Below, one piece after another: positions 17,964 to 26,973 of a stretch of DNA of 56,316 nt. The stretch covers positions 1 to 56,316 of the forward strand of contig PLAY01000020.1 of assembly GCA_003134375.1 (NCBI GenBank), written 5' to 3'. Both the position numbers and the translations under genes were made by a program. Positions within the stretch are counted from its first letter, which is position 1. Every line of letters begins with the position of its first letter. Under the pieces are notes generated by a model. The model ran no database searches. It saw only the letters and a program-made list of their open reading frames with translations, and was not told the DNA's origin. The DNA is from Limisphaerales bacterium. Lineage in GTDB: Bacteria; Verrucomicrobiota; Verrucomicrobiia; Limisphaerales; UBA11358.

Positions 17964-18737
17964 TTACCCTGTCCGCCCCAGCACGCGAAACAGATGGCGC
18001 AATTCGGCGGCTACGTCTGCCGGCGTAGCCACGGTTTTGGCAATCTCGGCCTTGAGCCGTTCCCGGTACCGCTCGCGCAGGCGATGCACCGCCACCTTCA
18101 CCGCGCCCTCGGACATCTTCAGCGCGGCGGCGAGTTCGGCATAGGGTTGTAATTCGCGGCTGCCCAGGAGGCACGGCTTGAGCGCCTCGAACAAACGCCC
18201 CCTGCCGTCCTGCTCATAATCCGTGCGCAGCTGGCTCAACACCGTTTCCAGCAGCGTGAGGGCCCATTGTTTTTCGAAGGCCTGTTCCGGCGTGGCGGTG
18301 TTTACGGATTCGCGGGCGTAGCGCGTTTCGGCCGTGTCCAGCGGCAGCGGCAGGCAGCGGCGGCTGCCCTCCCGCTTCTGTGCGTGCGCCTTGTGCCATT
18401 CGTTGGCCATAAAACGCTTCAGCGCCATCAGCAGAAAACTGCGGAAGCGCCCGCGCTCCGGTTCCGCTGCTTCGAGATAATTCTTTTCCAGCAGCCGGGC
18501 AAAAAAAGCCTGCGTCAGGTCCTCGGCATTTTCCCTGGATTGTCCGGTGCGCCGCACATAGGCGTAAAGCGGATACCAATAAGCGCGGCAGAGTTTCTCC
18601 AGCGCCTCGGCGGACCGCGGTGATTGGGGGTCGCGCGCCGACAGCACGAGCGACCAGTGCGTGGTGACGAAGACCGGCTGGCGGGGCGTTTCATTTCCAG
18701 TGGTTCCCGCCGACGCCGTCTGGGTGGAAGTGCTCAC
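17964..18737 (-). CDS. sigma-70 family (ECF-like) RNA polymerase sigma factor (S4)
   Basis: PVFVTTHWSLVLSARD, AEDLTQAFFARLLEKN; GTG start at 18737 (VSTSTQTASAG, compare MSTSSSATG of S1) avoids overlap with GT9; longest ORF runs to 18809. Confidence 0.8.
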   Translation of the reverse strand: MSTSTQTASAGTTGNETPRQPVFVTTHWSLVLSARDPQSPRSAEALEKLCRAYWYPLYAYVRRTGQSRENAEDLTQAFFARLLEKNYLEAAEPERGRFRSFLLMALKRFMANEWHKAHAQKREGSRRCLPLPLDTAETRYARESVNTATPEQAFEKQWALTLLETVLSQLRTDYEQDGRGRLFEALKPCLLGSRELQPYAELAAALKMSEGAVKVAVHRLRERYRERLKAEIAKTVATPADVAAELRHLFRVLGRTG

Positions 18738-18780
18738 GCGGTCGAGGCTAACGCCACGCGGCAAAAGCGCAAGACCGCGG

Positions 18781-19800
18781 TCAGGCCGAGTTGAGTTGCC
18801 GGCAGACATGTTCGAAAACCGCGGCGGGTGAAATTGCCTTCAGGCATTCGTCCGGTTTCTCGTAGGTGCAGTGTGATTTCAAACAGGGAGAGCAGGGGAG
18901 ATCGAGGCGCAGCACACTGTCCAGATGGCCATAGGGTCCGGTGCGGCGCGGCTCGGTAGGGCCGAACAGCGCCACGAGCGGCTTGCCGAGCGCGGCGGCC
19001 ACGTGCATCGGGCCGGTGTCGTTGGTGACCATCAACCGGCAGAGCCGCAACCATTCGATCATTTCCGGCAGCGAAGTCTGTCCGCACAGGTTCAGGCAGC
19101 GTTCGGGGGCGCCGCGCGAAATCATTTCGCCGAGCGGTTTATCTTCCACGCCACCGAGAATGGCGAAGCGCTGGCCGGTGAAATCTTTCGCGAGAAGGCG
19201 GACGAGTTCGGCAAAATTTTCAGCTGGCCAGTGTTTGTTCGGCCAGCGCGCACCGGGCTGAAGGGCAATCCACCGCGCGCCGGCCGTTGGCCATTTCGAT
19301 TGGACGGAGGTGGCGACATTGGGTCGTTCGGGCAGCCATTGAAAATGGTTGTGAACCGGCACGCCCAGGCGCGGCAGCACGGCCAGATACCAATCCACGG
19401 CGTGCGTGTGGAACGAGGCGCGCCGGACGGCAACATCGTAAAATCCCCGCGCGCCTTCGCGGACTTCGTCCAAACCAATGAGAAATTTTCCGTTGGCGAG
19501 CCAGGCAAAAGCGCCGCTGCGGGCGAGGCACTGGAGGTCAATAACCCAGTCGAAGTTTTGTTCACGCATCCAGCGGAGGCTGTGGAGCATTTCCGGCCAG
19601 TGACGCGGCGCGGCCCAGCGTCGCCGCTCGAAACGCACGATGCCGGTCAAATCAGGGTCGCCTTCGAGGAGCGGCGCGAGGTTGGAGTCAATCCACCAGA
19701 AAATTTCGGCTGCGGGCAGATGACATTTGAGCAGCCGGAGGACGGGCAGGGCCTGGATGACATCGCCGAGCGAGCTGGGTTTGAGAATTAAAATTTTCAA
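18781..19800 (-). CDS. glycosyltransferase family 9 (heptosyltransferase-like)
   Basis: MKILILKPSSLGDVIQALPVLRLLK; VTNDTGPMHVAAALGKPLVALFGPTEPRRTGPYG. Confidence 0.9.
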   Translation of the reverse strand: MKILILKPSSLGDVIQALPVLRLLKCHLPAAEIFWWIDSNLAPLLEGDPDLTGIVRFERRRWAAPRHWPEMLHSLRWMREQNFDWVIDLQCLARSGAFAWLANGKFLIGLDEVREGARGFYDVAVRRASFHTHAVDWYLAVLPRLGVPVHNHFQWLPERPNVATSVQSKWPTAGARWIALQPGARWPNKHWPAENFAELVRLLAKDFTGQRFAILGGVEDKPLGEMISRGAPERCLNLCGQTSLPEMIEWLRLCRLMVTNDTGPMHVAAALGKPLVALFGPTEPRRTGPYGHLDSVLRLDLPCSPCLKSHCTYEKPDECLKAISPAAVFEHVCRQLNSA

Positions 19801-19811
19801 TCAAGTGACAC

Positions 19812-19885
19812 GTGACGAGTGACCGGTGACATGGCAAACCACGCACGAGTCCGCATCCTGCCACTCATCACCTGTCACCCGTCAC
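19812..19885. repeat. imperfect inverted repeat between GT9 and the metallophosphoesterase
   Basis: gtgacgagtgaccggtgac (19812-19830) versus atcacctgtcacccgtcac (19867-19885). Confidence 0.5.
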
Positions 19886-19892
19886 CTTGAAA

Positions 19893-20615
19893 TCACCTGC
19901 CGAATTCCAGCCGTTCGGCGAGACGTTCGGGCAGGCCGGCGGCGCGGATTTTTTTCTGCGCGGTGGCAATGTCGTAATCGAGCCGGCGCAGTTCAATGGT
20001 TCCGGCGTCCATGTCGTAAATGACGTAGGCGCATTTGGGGTTGTTGTCGCGTGGCTGACCGACGGCGCCGACGTTGATGAAATATTTTTTGGAGGGATCA
20101 ATTTTAAACTTTGAATAAGTGCCGCCGCGGACGGCGGTGTCGCGCATGAAGGCGACGGGCACATGGGTGTGGCCGAAGAAACAGAGTTGTGTGTTTTGAT
20201 ACGGAAAACTGGCGGCGGCGGCGAGTTTGTCAAAGACGTAACCCCAGCGTTCCGGCGCGTCGAGCGTGGCGTGAACCATCGTGAAGTTGGCGGCCATGCG
20301 GGTGTACTTGAGATCGCGCAGCCATTGGCATTCTTCCTTGGAAAGTTGTTCGCGCGTCCAGTGAACGGCGTCGGCGGCGTGGGGATTGAAACCTTCCAGC
20401 GGGTCGTTGGTGGAACAGTATTCGTCATGATTTCCCTTTACGCAGGGAATGTTCATTTCGCGGACGATGGCGAGGCATTCTGTGGGATTAGCATTGTAAC
20501 CGACGACATCGCCGAGACAGACGATATGCGTCGCGTTTTGGGCTTTGATGTCAGCCAAAACGGTTTGGAACGCTTCCAAGTTGCCGTGGATGTCAGCGAT
20601 GATGGCGTATCTCAT
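19893..20615 (-). CDS. metallophosphoesterase family protein
   Basis: MRYAIIADIHGNLEAF, GDVVGYNANP, KGNHDEY, GHTHVPVAF. Confidence 0.9.
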   Translation of the reverse strand: MRYAIIADIHGNLEAFQTVLADIKAQNATHIVCLGDVVGYNANPTECLAIVREMNIPCVKGNHDEYCSTNDPLEGFNPHAADAVHWTREQLSKEECQWLRDLKYTRMAANFTMVHATLDAPERWGYVFDKLAAAASFPYQNTQLCFFGHTHVPVAFMRDTAVRGGTYSKFKIDPSKKYFINVGAVGQPRDNNPKCAYVIYDMDAGTIELRRLDYDIATAQKKIRAAGLPERLAERLEFGR

Positions 20616-20620
20616 TGCGT

Positions 20621-20899
20621 TTAGCGGACAATTTCAAAACCGTGAAATTCATTTTTTGCTTCCCTCCAATTTACACTTTCGTCGCGGATAAAGCCAGCAA
20701 GTCCTGCGCCACGAATGGCGTCATGAAACGCCGCCAGTTCCTCGCGGGCGCCCTCGGCAATCAATTCAACGCGTCCGTCCGGCAAATTGCGGACGATGCC
20801 GGTGACTTCAAAGCCCATGGCGACGGTTTTCGCAGTGTAGCGAAATCCAACACCCTGCACACAGCCTGAATAAAAAATTTGCATACGACAGCGATTCAT
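20621..20899 (-). CDS. acylphosphatase
   Basis: MQIFYSGCVQGVGFRYTAKTVAMGFEVTGIVRNLPDGRVELIAEG. Confidence 0.85.
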   Translation of the reverse strand: MNRCRMQIFYSGCVQGVGFRYTAKTVAMGFEVTGIVRNLPDGRVELIAEGAREELAAFHDAIRGAGLAGFIRDESVNWREAKNEFHGFEIVR

Positions 20900-21046
20900 G
20901 ACGGACGTGACGGCTTGTGGCTGTCCCGGCACGGCAGAATAAAGCCAAAGCCGGGCGCTGGACGCAATGATATATTAGCAGGTGGAGAAGCCTTCTCTTT
21001 TTTTTAGATTTCTATTTGACCGTTTGAGGAATTTCCCGTAATCAGC

Positions 21047-21121
21047 ATGGGCTGGCTCAAACCCAAAACCGAACAGACTGGCGGCGTTGACGGCGGCGAG
21101 CGGCGCGAACAGAAATGCTGA
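21047..21121 (+). CDS. possible 24-aa upstream ORF overlapping the pilM start
   Basis: MGWLKPKTEQTGGVDGGERREQKC*; its TGA overlaps the PilM start in ATGCTGA. Confidence 0.3.
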   Translation: MGWLKPKTEQTGGVDGGERREQKC

Positions 21122-22932
21122 ACACAAAATCATTCCTGGCAGTGGATTTCGGGGCGGGCAGCCTCAAGGTGGCGGAGTTTGAAATCAACGAAGCCGGCGG
21201 TTTGCGTCTCAAGAGTTTTTCCATCAAGCCGCTTGGCCTCGAGGGCGCCCAGGAATCTTCCCGCGAAGCGACCGCGCTCAAGGCCTTGCGCGAGGTGCTG
21301 GCGGAAACCGGCACCAAGGCGCGGGACATCAACGTCTGCGCGCCGGGTTTTCAAGTATTTTCCAAATTCGTCAAGCTTCCGCCGGTGGACGCGGGCAAGG
21401 TGACGCAGATCATCCAATACGAAGCGCAACAGAACGTGCCGTTCCCGCTCGCGGAGGTGGTGTGGGATTATCAAATTTTGGGTTCCAGCACCGGTGGCGA
21501 ACTGGAAGTCCTGCTGGTGGCGATCAAATCCGAGGTGGTTGAAGGTCTGTTTCGCATGGCGGAGGAAGCGAAGCTGCGGTTGCAACTGTGCGACGTGTCA
21601 CCCGCGGCATTGTGCAACGCCTTTCGCTACAACTATGGCGATTTGCCGGATTGCACGATGCTCCTGGACATCGGCGCCAAGACGAGCAACCTGCTCTTCT
21701 TCGAGAATGGCAAGGTTTTCTCCCGCAGCATCAGTTTGGGCGCGAATTCCATCACGCAGGATTTTGCGCACGAGGCAAAATTAAAATTTGAAATCGCCGA
21801 ACAGAAGAAAGTTGCCGAAGGCTTCGTCAGCCTCGGCGGTGCTTACGAGGAGCCGGAAAGCGAGCACCAGGCGGCCATCGCCAAAATCGCGCGGCAGTTC
21901 ATGACCAAGCTGCACATCCAGGTCAACCAGACGAAGCAGTTTTATCGCGGGCAACAGGGCGGTTCGGAGCCGGTGCGTCTGTTTTTGTCCGGCGGCGCGT
22001 CCATCATGCCTTATACGGCGCAATTTTTCGCGGAAAAGTTGAATGTGCCGGTCGAATACTTCAATCCGTTCCGCAACGTGCAAATTGATCCGGCGGTGAA
22101 TCTGGAGGAACTGGCGCGCGTGGCACACTCGCTGGGCGAAGTGGTCGGCCTGGGATTGCGGAATCTGGCGAATTGTCCGGTGGAAATGAATTTGATGCCG
22201 AGCAGCACGTTGCGCTGGCGGACGTTCAATGAAAAGAAACCGTATTTCATCTTTACCCTGTTGAGCCTGGTGGCGGTGGCGGGCGCGGTTGGGTTCCTCT
22301 TTCAAAAACTGGCGGAATCGAAAGAAAATGAAATCAAGGATTTGGAGCCGCAGGTCCAAAAACTCAAAACCAAGGCTGACCAGTTTGATCGGACCTATAA
22401 AAAATTGCAGGCGACGCAGAAAGAAGCGGCTCAAATCACGAGTTGGATGGAGAAGCGATATTACTGGGGTGACGTGCTGACGGAATTGCGACGCGTGCTC
22501 ATTCGCTCCGAGGACGACATCAAGAAAAAATTGTCGGCGCAAAGAGCCGGGGTCGAAGCGGGCATCTGGATTGAACAGTTGACGATAGGCGCCGTGCAAA
22601 CTCCTGCCACCGGCCGTGGTGTCACTCCCGCGCCGGTTATGCCGGTTCCGAGTCCGGGTGACAGCGATGTCCCGGGGACCGAGGCCAATCCCGCTGCCAC
22701 GGCCAAACCCGCCGCCAGCACCATCACCCTGATCTGCCGCGCGGTGAATTTATCCAGTGTTGATTCTGCGGCGAACACCGATATTGCCTATGCGGTTCTC
22801 AAAGCGTTTCAGGAAGATCCGCTTTTTGATCCCAAAACGACGCAGCTCAGGGGAGATATCACCCCCGATGATGTTACCGGCACATTTACGTTTGGCATAA
22901 CCGTGGGGCTGCAAAATCCACTCAATTTGTAA
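21115..22932 (+). CDS. pilM: PilM-like pilus assembly ATPase-fold protein with PilN-like C-terminal region (Amuc_1101-like)
   Basis: MLNTKSFLAVDFGAGSLKVAEFE; QIIQYEAQQNVPFPLAEVVWDYQI; LDIGAKTSNLLFFENGKVFSRSISLGANSIT; TM and coiled coil at ~aa 380-440. Confidence 0.85.
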   Translation: MLNTKSFLAVDFGAGSLKVAEFEINEAGGLRLKSFSIKPLGLEGAQESSREATALKALREVLAETGTKARDINVCAPGFQVFSKFVKLPPVDAGKVTQIIQYEAQQNVPFPLAEVVWDYQILGSSTGGELEVLLVAIKSEVVEGLFRMAEEAKLRLQLCDVSPAALCNAFRYNYGDLPDCTMLLDIGAKTSNLLFFENGKVFSRSISLGANSITQDFAHEAKLKFEIAEQKKVAEGFVSLGGAYEEPESEHQAAIAKIARQFMTKLHIQVNQTKQFYRGQQGGSEPVRLFLSGGASIMPYTAQFFAEKLNVPVEYFNPFRNVQIDPAVNLEELARVAHSLGEVVGLGLRNLANCPVEMNLMPSSTLRWRTFNEKKPYFIFTLLSLVAVAGAVGFLFQKLAESKENEIKDLEPQVQKLKTKADQFDRTYKKLQATQKEAAQITSWMEKRYYWGDVLTELRRVLIRSEDDIKKKLSAQRAGVEAGIWIEQLTIGAVQTPATGRGVTPAPVMPVPSPGDSDVPGTEANPAATAKPAASTITLICRAVNLSSVDSAANTDIAYAVLKAFQEDPLFDPKTTQLRGDITPDDVTGTFTFGITVGLQNPLNL

Positions 22933-22933
22933 T

Positions 22934-23860
22934 ATGGCCTGGATCAAGCGAAACTTGTTTTTTGTGATTGGCGGCATACTGGCCCTGGGACTGCTGGGGG
23001 CGGCCGGGTTTTATAATTACAAAGGGTGGAGTCAAAACACGGCGGCGTTTGACAAGTTGACCGGGATTTACAACACGTTGCGGGATTTGACCGGCAAAAA
23101 ACCCTCGCCGGGCAACGACCGGGTGGACAACATCGCCGCCGCGCGCGAACAGGAACACCAGGTTCGAGACTGGATTCGACAGGCGGCGGATTATTTTCAA
23201 CCGATTGCACCGATTCCCAACACGGGGACCAATGCCGTTTCGAGTGAAGCGTTCGCCGCTGCGCTCCGCCGGACCATTGACCAACTGCAACATGAAGCCG
23301 AGGCCGCCAGTGTGACCCTGCCACCCAAGTATAACTTCTCCTTTGAAGCGCAACGCTCGCTGGTCAAATTTTCCGGCAATTTGGGAGCGCTGGCCGCGCA
23401 GTTTGGTGAAGTGAAAACCATTTCGGAAATTCTTTTTGCGGCGCGGGTCAATTCGCTGGACGGGATTCAGCGCGTCCGCGTTTCGGATGACGACGCAAAC
23501 GGCCCGCAGGCCGATTATTTCGACAATCATTCCGTGTCCAACAATCTGGCCGTTCTGACGCCCTACCAGGTTACGTTCCGTTCGTTCAGTCCGGAAATCG
23601 CCCAAGTGCTTGCCGGCTTTGCCTCGTCACCGCACGGATTCATCGTCAAGAGCATCAATGTTCAACTGACTGGCACCGCTGCGGCGATGTCGCCGGAGAC
23701 AGCGGGGCCGATGCCCTATCCGCCACCCTCGCTGGCAGCTCCGCCGGCAGCCTCGCCGCCGGGGACGCCGGGCAGGGGCGGATTGCAGACGGTGTTGAAC
23801 GAGCAACTGTTGCGCGTCACGCTGGTGGTCGAGGTTGTGAAATTGTTGCCGAAAAAGTAA
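22934..23860 (+). CDS. Amuc_1100-like pilus-system protein
   Basis: single N-terminal TM MAWIKRNLFFVIGGILALGLLGAAGFYNYKGW; position directly after pilM and before the Amuc_1099-like and secretin genes. Confidence 0.75.
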   Translation: MAWIKRNLFFVIGGILALGLLGAAGFYNYKGWSQNTAAFDKLTGIYNTLRDLTGKKPSPGNDRVDNIAAAREQEHQVRDWIRQAADYFQPIAPIPNTGTNAVSSEAFAAALRRTIDQLQHEAEAASVTLPPKYNFSFEAQRSLVKFSGNLGALAAQFGEVKTISEILFAARVNSLDGIQRVRVSDDDANGPQADYFDNHSVSNNLAVLTPYQVTFRSFSPEIAQVLAGFASSPHGFIVKSINVQLTGTAAAMSPETAGPMPYPPPSLAAPPAASPPGTPGRGGLQTVLNEQLLRVTLVVEVVKLLPKK

Positions 23861-23864
23861 GCTC

Positions 23865-24677
23865 ATGGATTTCGTCAAAAAACATTACGAGAAAATCCTG
23901 CTCAGCGTTGTGTTGCTGGGTTTGATGGGGGTGCTGGTGTTCATGCTGTACTTGATTCCCAGCGACCGGCAGAAGCTGGCCAACAACCGTCAGAGTATCA
24001 TCAGCCACGCGGTCAAACCTCTGGAACCGTTGGATTTGACGCGGGAAACAAATGTATCGGCACGGCTGCAATCGCCTTATAAGCTGGATTTTTCGACAAC
24101 GAACAAACTGTTCAATCCGGTTCAATGGCAAAAGAGAGTTGATGGAACTCTGGTGCCGGTCAAGCTCGGGCTCATTGGCCAGGACGCCGCGGTCGTTACC
24201 AAAATCACGCCGCTTTGTTTGATTCTCACGCTGGATTCGATAGAGACCAATGAATTTGGCACGCGCTATGTGATCAGCATGGAGCGCGAGGCGGCGGTTT
24301 TGCCTGCGCAGCGCGGCAAACGGCAGCATTATGCTTCGGTCGGGGAAAAGGTCGGGGAAAAGAATGAAGCCTTCGCCATTGTCGATGTGAGCGGTTCGCC
24401 GGGGAATCCGGCGCAATTGAAATTGATTTTGCAACTGACGGACACCGGCGAAAAGGTCACGCTGTCCAAAGACAAGCCCTTTCGCCGCACAGACAGTTAC
24501 TGTGCGGACTTGAAATATGATCCCGAAGGGAAAAAATGGCAGGGGCAGCGCGTCAACGCGGATTTAAGATTTGCCGGCGATGACAACATTATCGTTGCCA
24601 TCAACCAGGACTCGGTGATATTAAAGGCCAGATCAAACGATAAAAAAACGACATTGACATACAGCCCCAATCCTTGA
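23865..24677 (+). CDS. Amuc_1099-like pilus-system protein
   Basis: N-terminal TM MDFVKKHYEKILLSVVLLGLMGVLVFMLYLIP; locus position. Confidence 0.7.
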   Translation: MDFVKKHYEKILLSVVLLGLMGVLVFMLYLIPSDRQKLANNRQSIISHAVKPLEPLDLTRETNVSARLQSPYKLDFSTTNKLFNPVQWQKRVDGTLVPVKLGLIGQDAAVVTKITPLCLILTLDSIETNEFGTRYVISMEREAAVLPAQRGKRQHYASVGEKVGEKNEAFAIVDVSGSPGNPAQLKLILQLTDTGEKVTLSKDKPFRRTDSYCADLKYDPEGKKWQGQRVNADLRFAGDDNIIVAINQDSVILKARSNDKKTTLTYSPNP

Positions 24678-24766
24678 AATTCTGAAGCATAATTGGTCAC
24701 GATAACACCGGCGTCTGATGGCGCTAATTTGATTTACATCGATTTACGACGAACCTGGAACGAACC

Positions 24767-26941
24767 ATGACAAAAGCAGCACCTCTCTCACTCGGCTTTA
24801 TTTTGTTGCTGGCCGCCGCCGCAATGTTGCCGGCGCAAACCAGTCCCACGGACGCGGCGGTCAATGAAGCCGTGCTTCGTCAGGCCAATACCATCATCCT
24901 GCGCCAAAAACTTCTGGATGCCAAGAATACCGCCATGCGCGGAGATTTGACCGGGGCCGCCAAACTTTACGAAGATGCCAATACGCTGGTCGAGCAAATC
25001 GGTTCCGGCATCCCCGAAGAAAAGGCGCAAACCATTTCCGGCCTGGCTTCGACCCGGCTTACCCTCGCCCGTCAGGCACAAAGTAAAGGCGATTTGCACG
25101 AAGCCGCCACCCAGGTCAGCCGCGTGTTAAAAGTGGACCCACAAAATGCCGCCGCTCTTGCCTTCAAGAAGAACAACGACAGAGCGCTTGCTTCCATGAA
25201 CGGCAAAATGCCAGACGATGCGACCGTGCAACAAACCAAGTATATCGCCAATGACAAGACAGAAGCGGGCACATTGGTGCGGGACGGCAAATTACTTTAC
25301 GAAATGGGCAAGTTCGATGAGGCCGAAGTCAAATTAAAAGAGGCCGTCAAGCTCGATCCGGACAACGCGGGTGCCTTCTACTACATGAATTTGGTCAAGC
25401 AGGCCCGTTATGACCGTGAAGCGCGCACGCACACGATCGACACGCAAGAACGCATGGTGCAGGTGGAAAAAGCCTACCAGAATCCGGTAAACCGCGGGTT
25501 GCTGCCCATGTCCAATCCGTATGCCTTGACCAATATCGTCCACACCGGTGCCGGTCGCGAGGTCATTTACAGCAAGCTTGACCACATCCGGCTTGATTCG
25601 GTTCCCTGGCCCGAAGGACTGCCGTTGGTCGAAGTGCTTCGCAATCTGAGCGAACAAACCAAGCTGCGCGACCCGGACAAAAAGGGAATTAACTTTCTTT
25701 TTAATCCAAACGCACCGGCAGCCGCCGGGGCCATCACGCCCGCCGGCGGCGCAACGACCATTGACCCGGCCACGGGATTGCCCGTGGCGGCTCCGGCCGG
25801 CGGTGGTGAAGCCGTGGATGCCAGTTCCATCAATGTCAAGTTGACATTAAGCGATGTGCGGTTGGCGGATGTGCTGGATGCCATTGTGTTGGTGGCTGAT
25901 CATCCCATCAAATATTCCGTTGAGGATTACGCCATCGTTTTCTCAACCAGGGGGCCGGACACGATGCAATTGGAAACGCGCACATTTAAAGTGGATCCCA
26001 ACACCTTCCAGCAAGGCTTGGAAAGCGTGAGTGCGCAAAGTTTTGGTTCGTCCTCCTCTAGTGGCGGTAGCGGTGGCAGCGGCGGCGGCGGTGGTGGCGG
26101 CGGTCAGAATGGACAGAACACCGGCGCGGTTGTGCCGGTGATTAACGCAGCTCCCGGAAGCAGCGGCATGCGTCAAACAAGCAGTGGCGGCGGCGGTGGC
26201 GGTGGCGGCGGTGGTGGTGGCGCCGGTAACGGCGGGTTGTCTTATGTGACAACAACTAATCTAACAGCGAACATCAGTCTTTTAGCCAAAAGTTTCTTCA
26301 CGACGCTGGGTGTGAATTTGGACCCGCCGAAGAGCGTTTTCTTTAACGACCGGTTGGGTGTGTTGTTCGTCCGCGCGACCGCGCAGGATTTGGACATCAT
26401 CGAGAAAGCGATTCAGGTGTTGAACATGACGCCGCCGCAGTTGCACATCAAGGCCCGATTCATTGAAGTGGAGCAGGATGACAATGCGGCGCTGGGCTTT
26501 GACTGGTATTTGGGGAATGTCAATATGGGCAATGGAGTGGTAGGGACCGGCGGCAACGCCGGATCGGTCGGTGTGCCGACTTCGCAAATGACTGGTCCCG
26601 GGAGTGTTTATTCATCGGGTATTTTTCCTGGGTACCAAAATGGTGGCACCCTGGTTAATACCATTAACCCCACGGTTCAAAGTCTAACGAGCGGTCTTAA
26701 TAACACCGCTCCGGCCATTGCCTCGATAACCGGAATTCTGACCGATCCCAATTTTCAAGTAGTTATTCATGCCTTGGAACAGCGCACCGGCACCGAAACG
26801 CTGGCGGAACCTGAAGTGACCACCATCAGCGGTCGCCAAACCGAGATGCGCGCGACCCAAATTCTGACCATCATCACGAGCTTTACCTTCCAGCAAGGTA
26901 CAACCAGTGGAACGACCACGGGTACGACAACCACCCCATAA
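24767..26941 (+). CDS. type IV pilus secretin, N-terminal part (Amuc_1098-like): TPR, N-domains and first part of the secretin domain
   Basis: signal peptide; TPR region; VKLTLSDVRLADVLDAIVLVADHPIKYSVEDYAIVFSTR; ALEQRTGTETLAEPEVTTISGRQTEMRATQILTIIT, then a T-rich tail and stop. Confidence 0.85.
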   Translation: MTKAAPLSLGFILLLAAAAMLPAQTSPTDAAVNEAVLRQANTIILRQKLLDAKNTAMRGDLTGAAKLYEDANTLVEQIGSGIPEEKAQTISGLASTRLTLARQAQSKGDLHEAATQVSRVLKVDPQNAAALAFKKNNDRALASMNGKMPDDATVQQTKYIANDKTEAGTLVRDGKLLYEMGKFDEAEVKLKEAVKLDPDNAGAFYYMNLVKQARYDREARTHTIDTQERMVQVEKAYQNPVNRGLLPMSNPYALTNIVHTGAGREVIYSKLDHIRLDSVPWPEGLPLVEVLRNLSEQTKLRDPDKKGINFLFNPNAPAAAGAITPAGGATTIDPATGLPVAAPAGGGEAVDASSINVKLTLSDVRLADVLDAIVLVADHPIKYSVEDYAIVFSTRGPDTMQLETRTFKVDPNTFQQGLESVSAQSFGSSSSSGGSGGSGGGGGGGGQNGQNTGAVVPVINAAPGSSGMRQTSSGGGGGGGGGGGGAGNGGLSYVTTTNLTANISLLAKSFFTTLGVNLDPPKSVFFNDRLGVLFVRATAQDLDIIEKAIQVLNMTPPQLHIKARFIEVEQDDNAALGFDWYLGNVNMGNGVVGTGGNAGSVGVPTSQMTGPGSVYSSGIFPGYQNGGTLVNTINPTVQSLTSGLNNTAPAIASITGILTDPNFQVVIHALEQRTGTETLAEPEVTTISGRQTEMRATQILTIITSFTFQQGTTSGTTTGTTTTP
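26060..26104. repeat. GGC/GGT glycine-codon tract in the secretin gene
   Basis: encodes SGGSGGSGGGGGGGG. Confidence 0.8.
26184..26233. repeat. second GGC/GGT glycine-codon tract in the secretin gene
   Basis: encodes SGGGGGGGGGGGGAGNGG. Confidence 0.8.
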
Positions 26942-26973
26942 CAACTTTATAACTTTAGATACCAACCAGCACC

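Noticed and set aside
18781-18809. Overlap of S4 with GT9
   Set aside because: Probably an artefact of the longest-ORF start; a GTG at 18737 matches the paralog N-terminus and removes the overlap.
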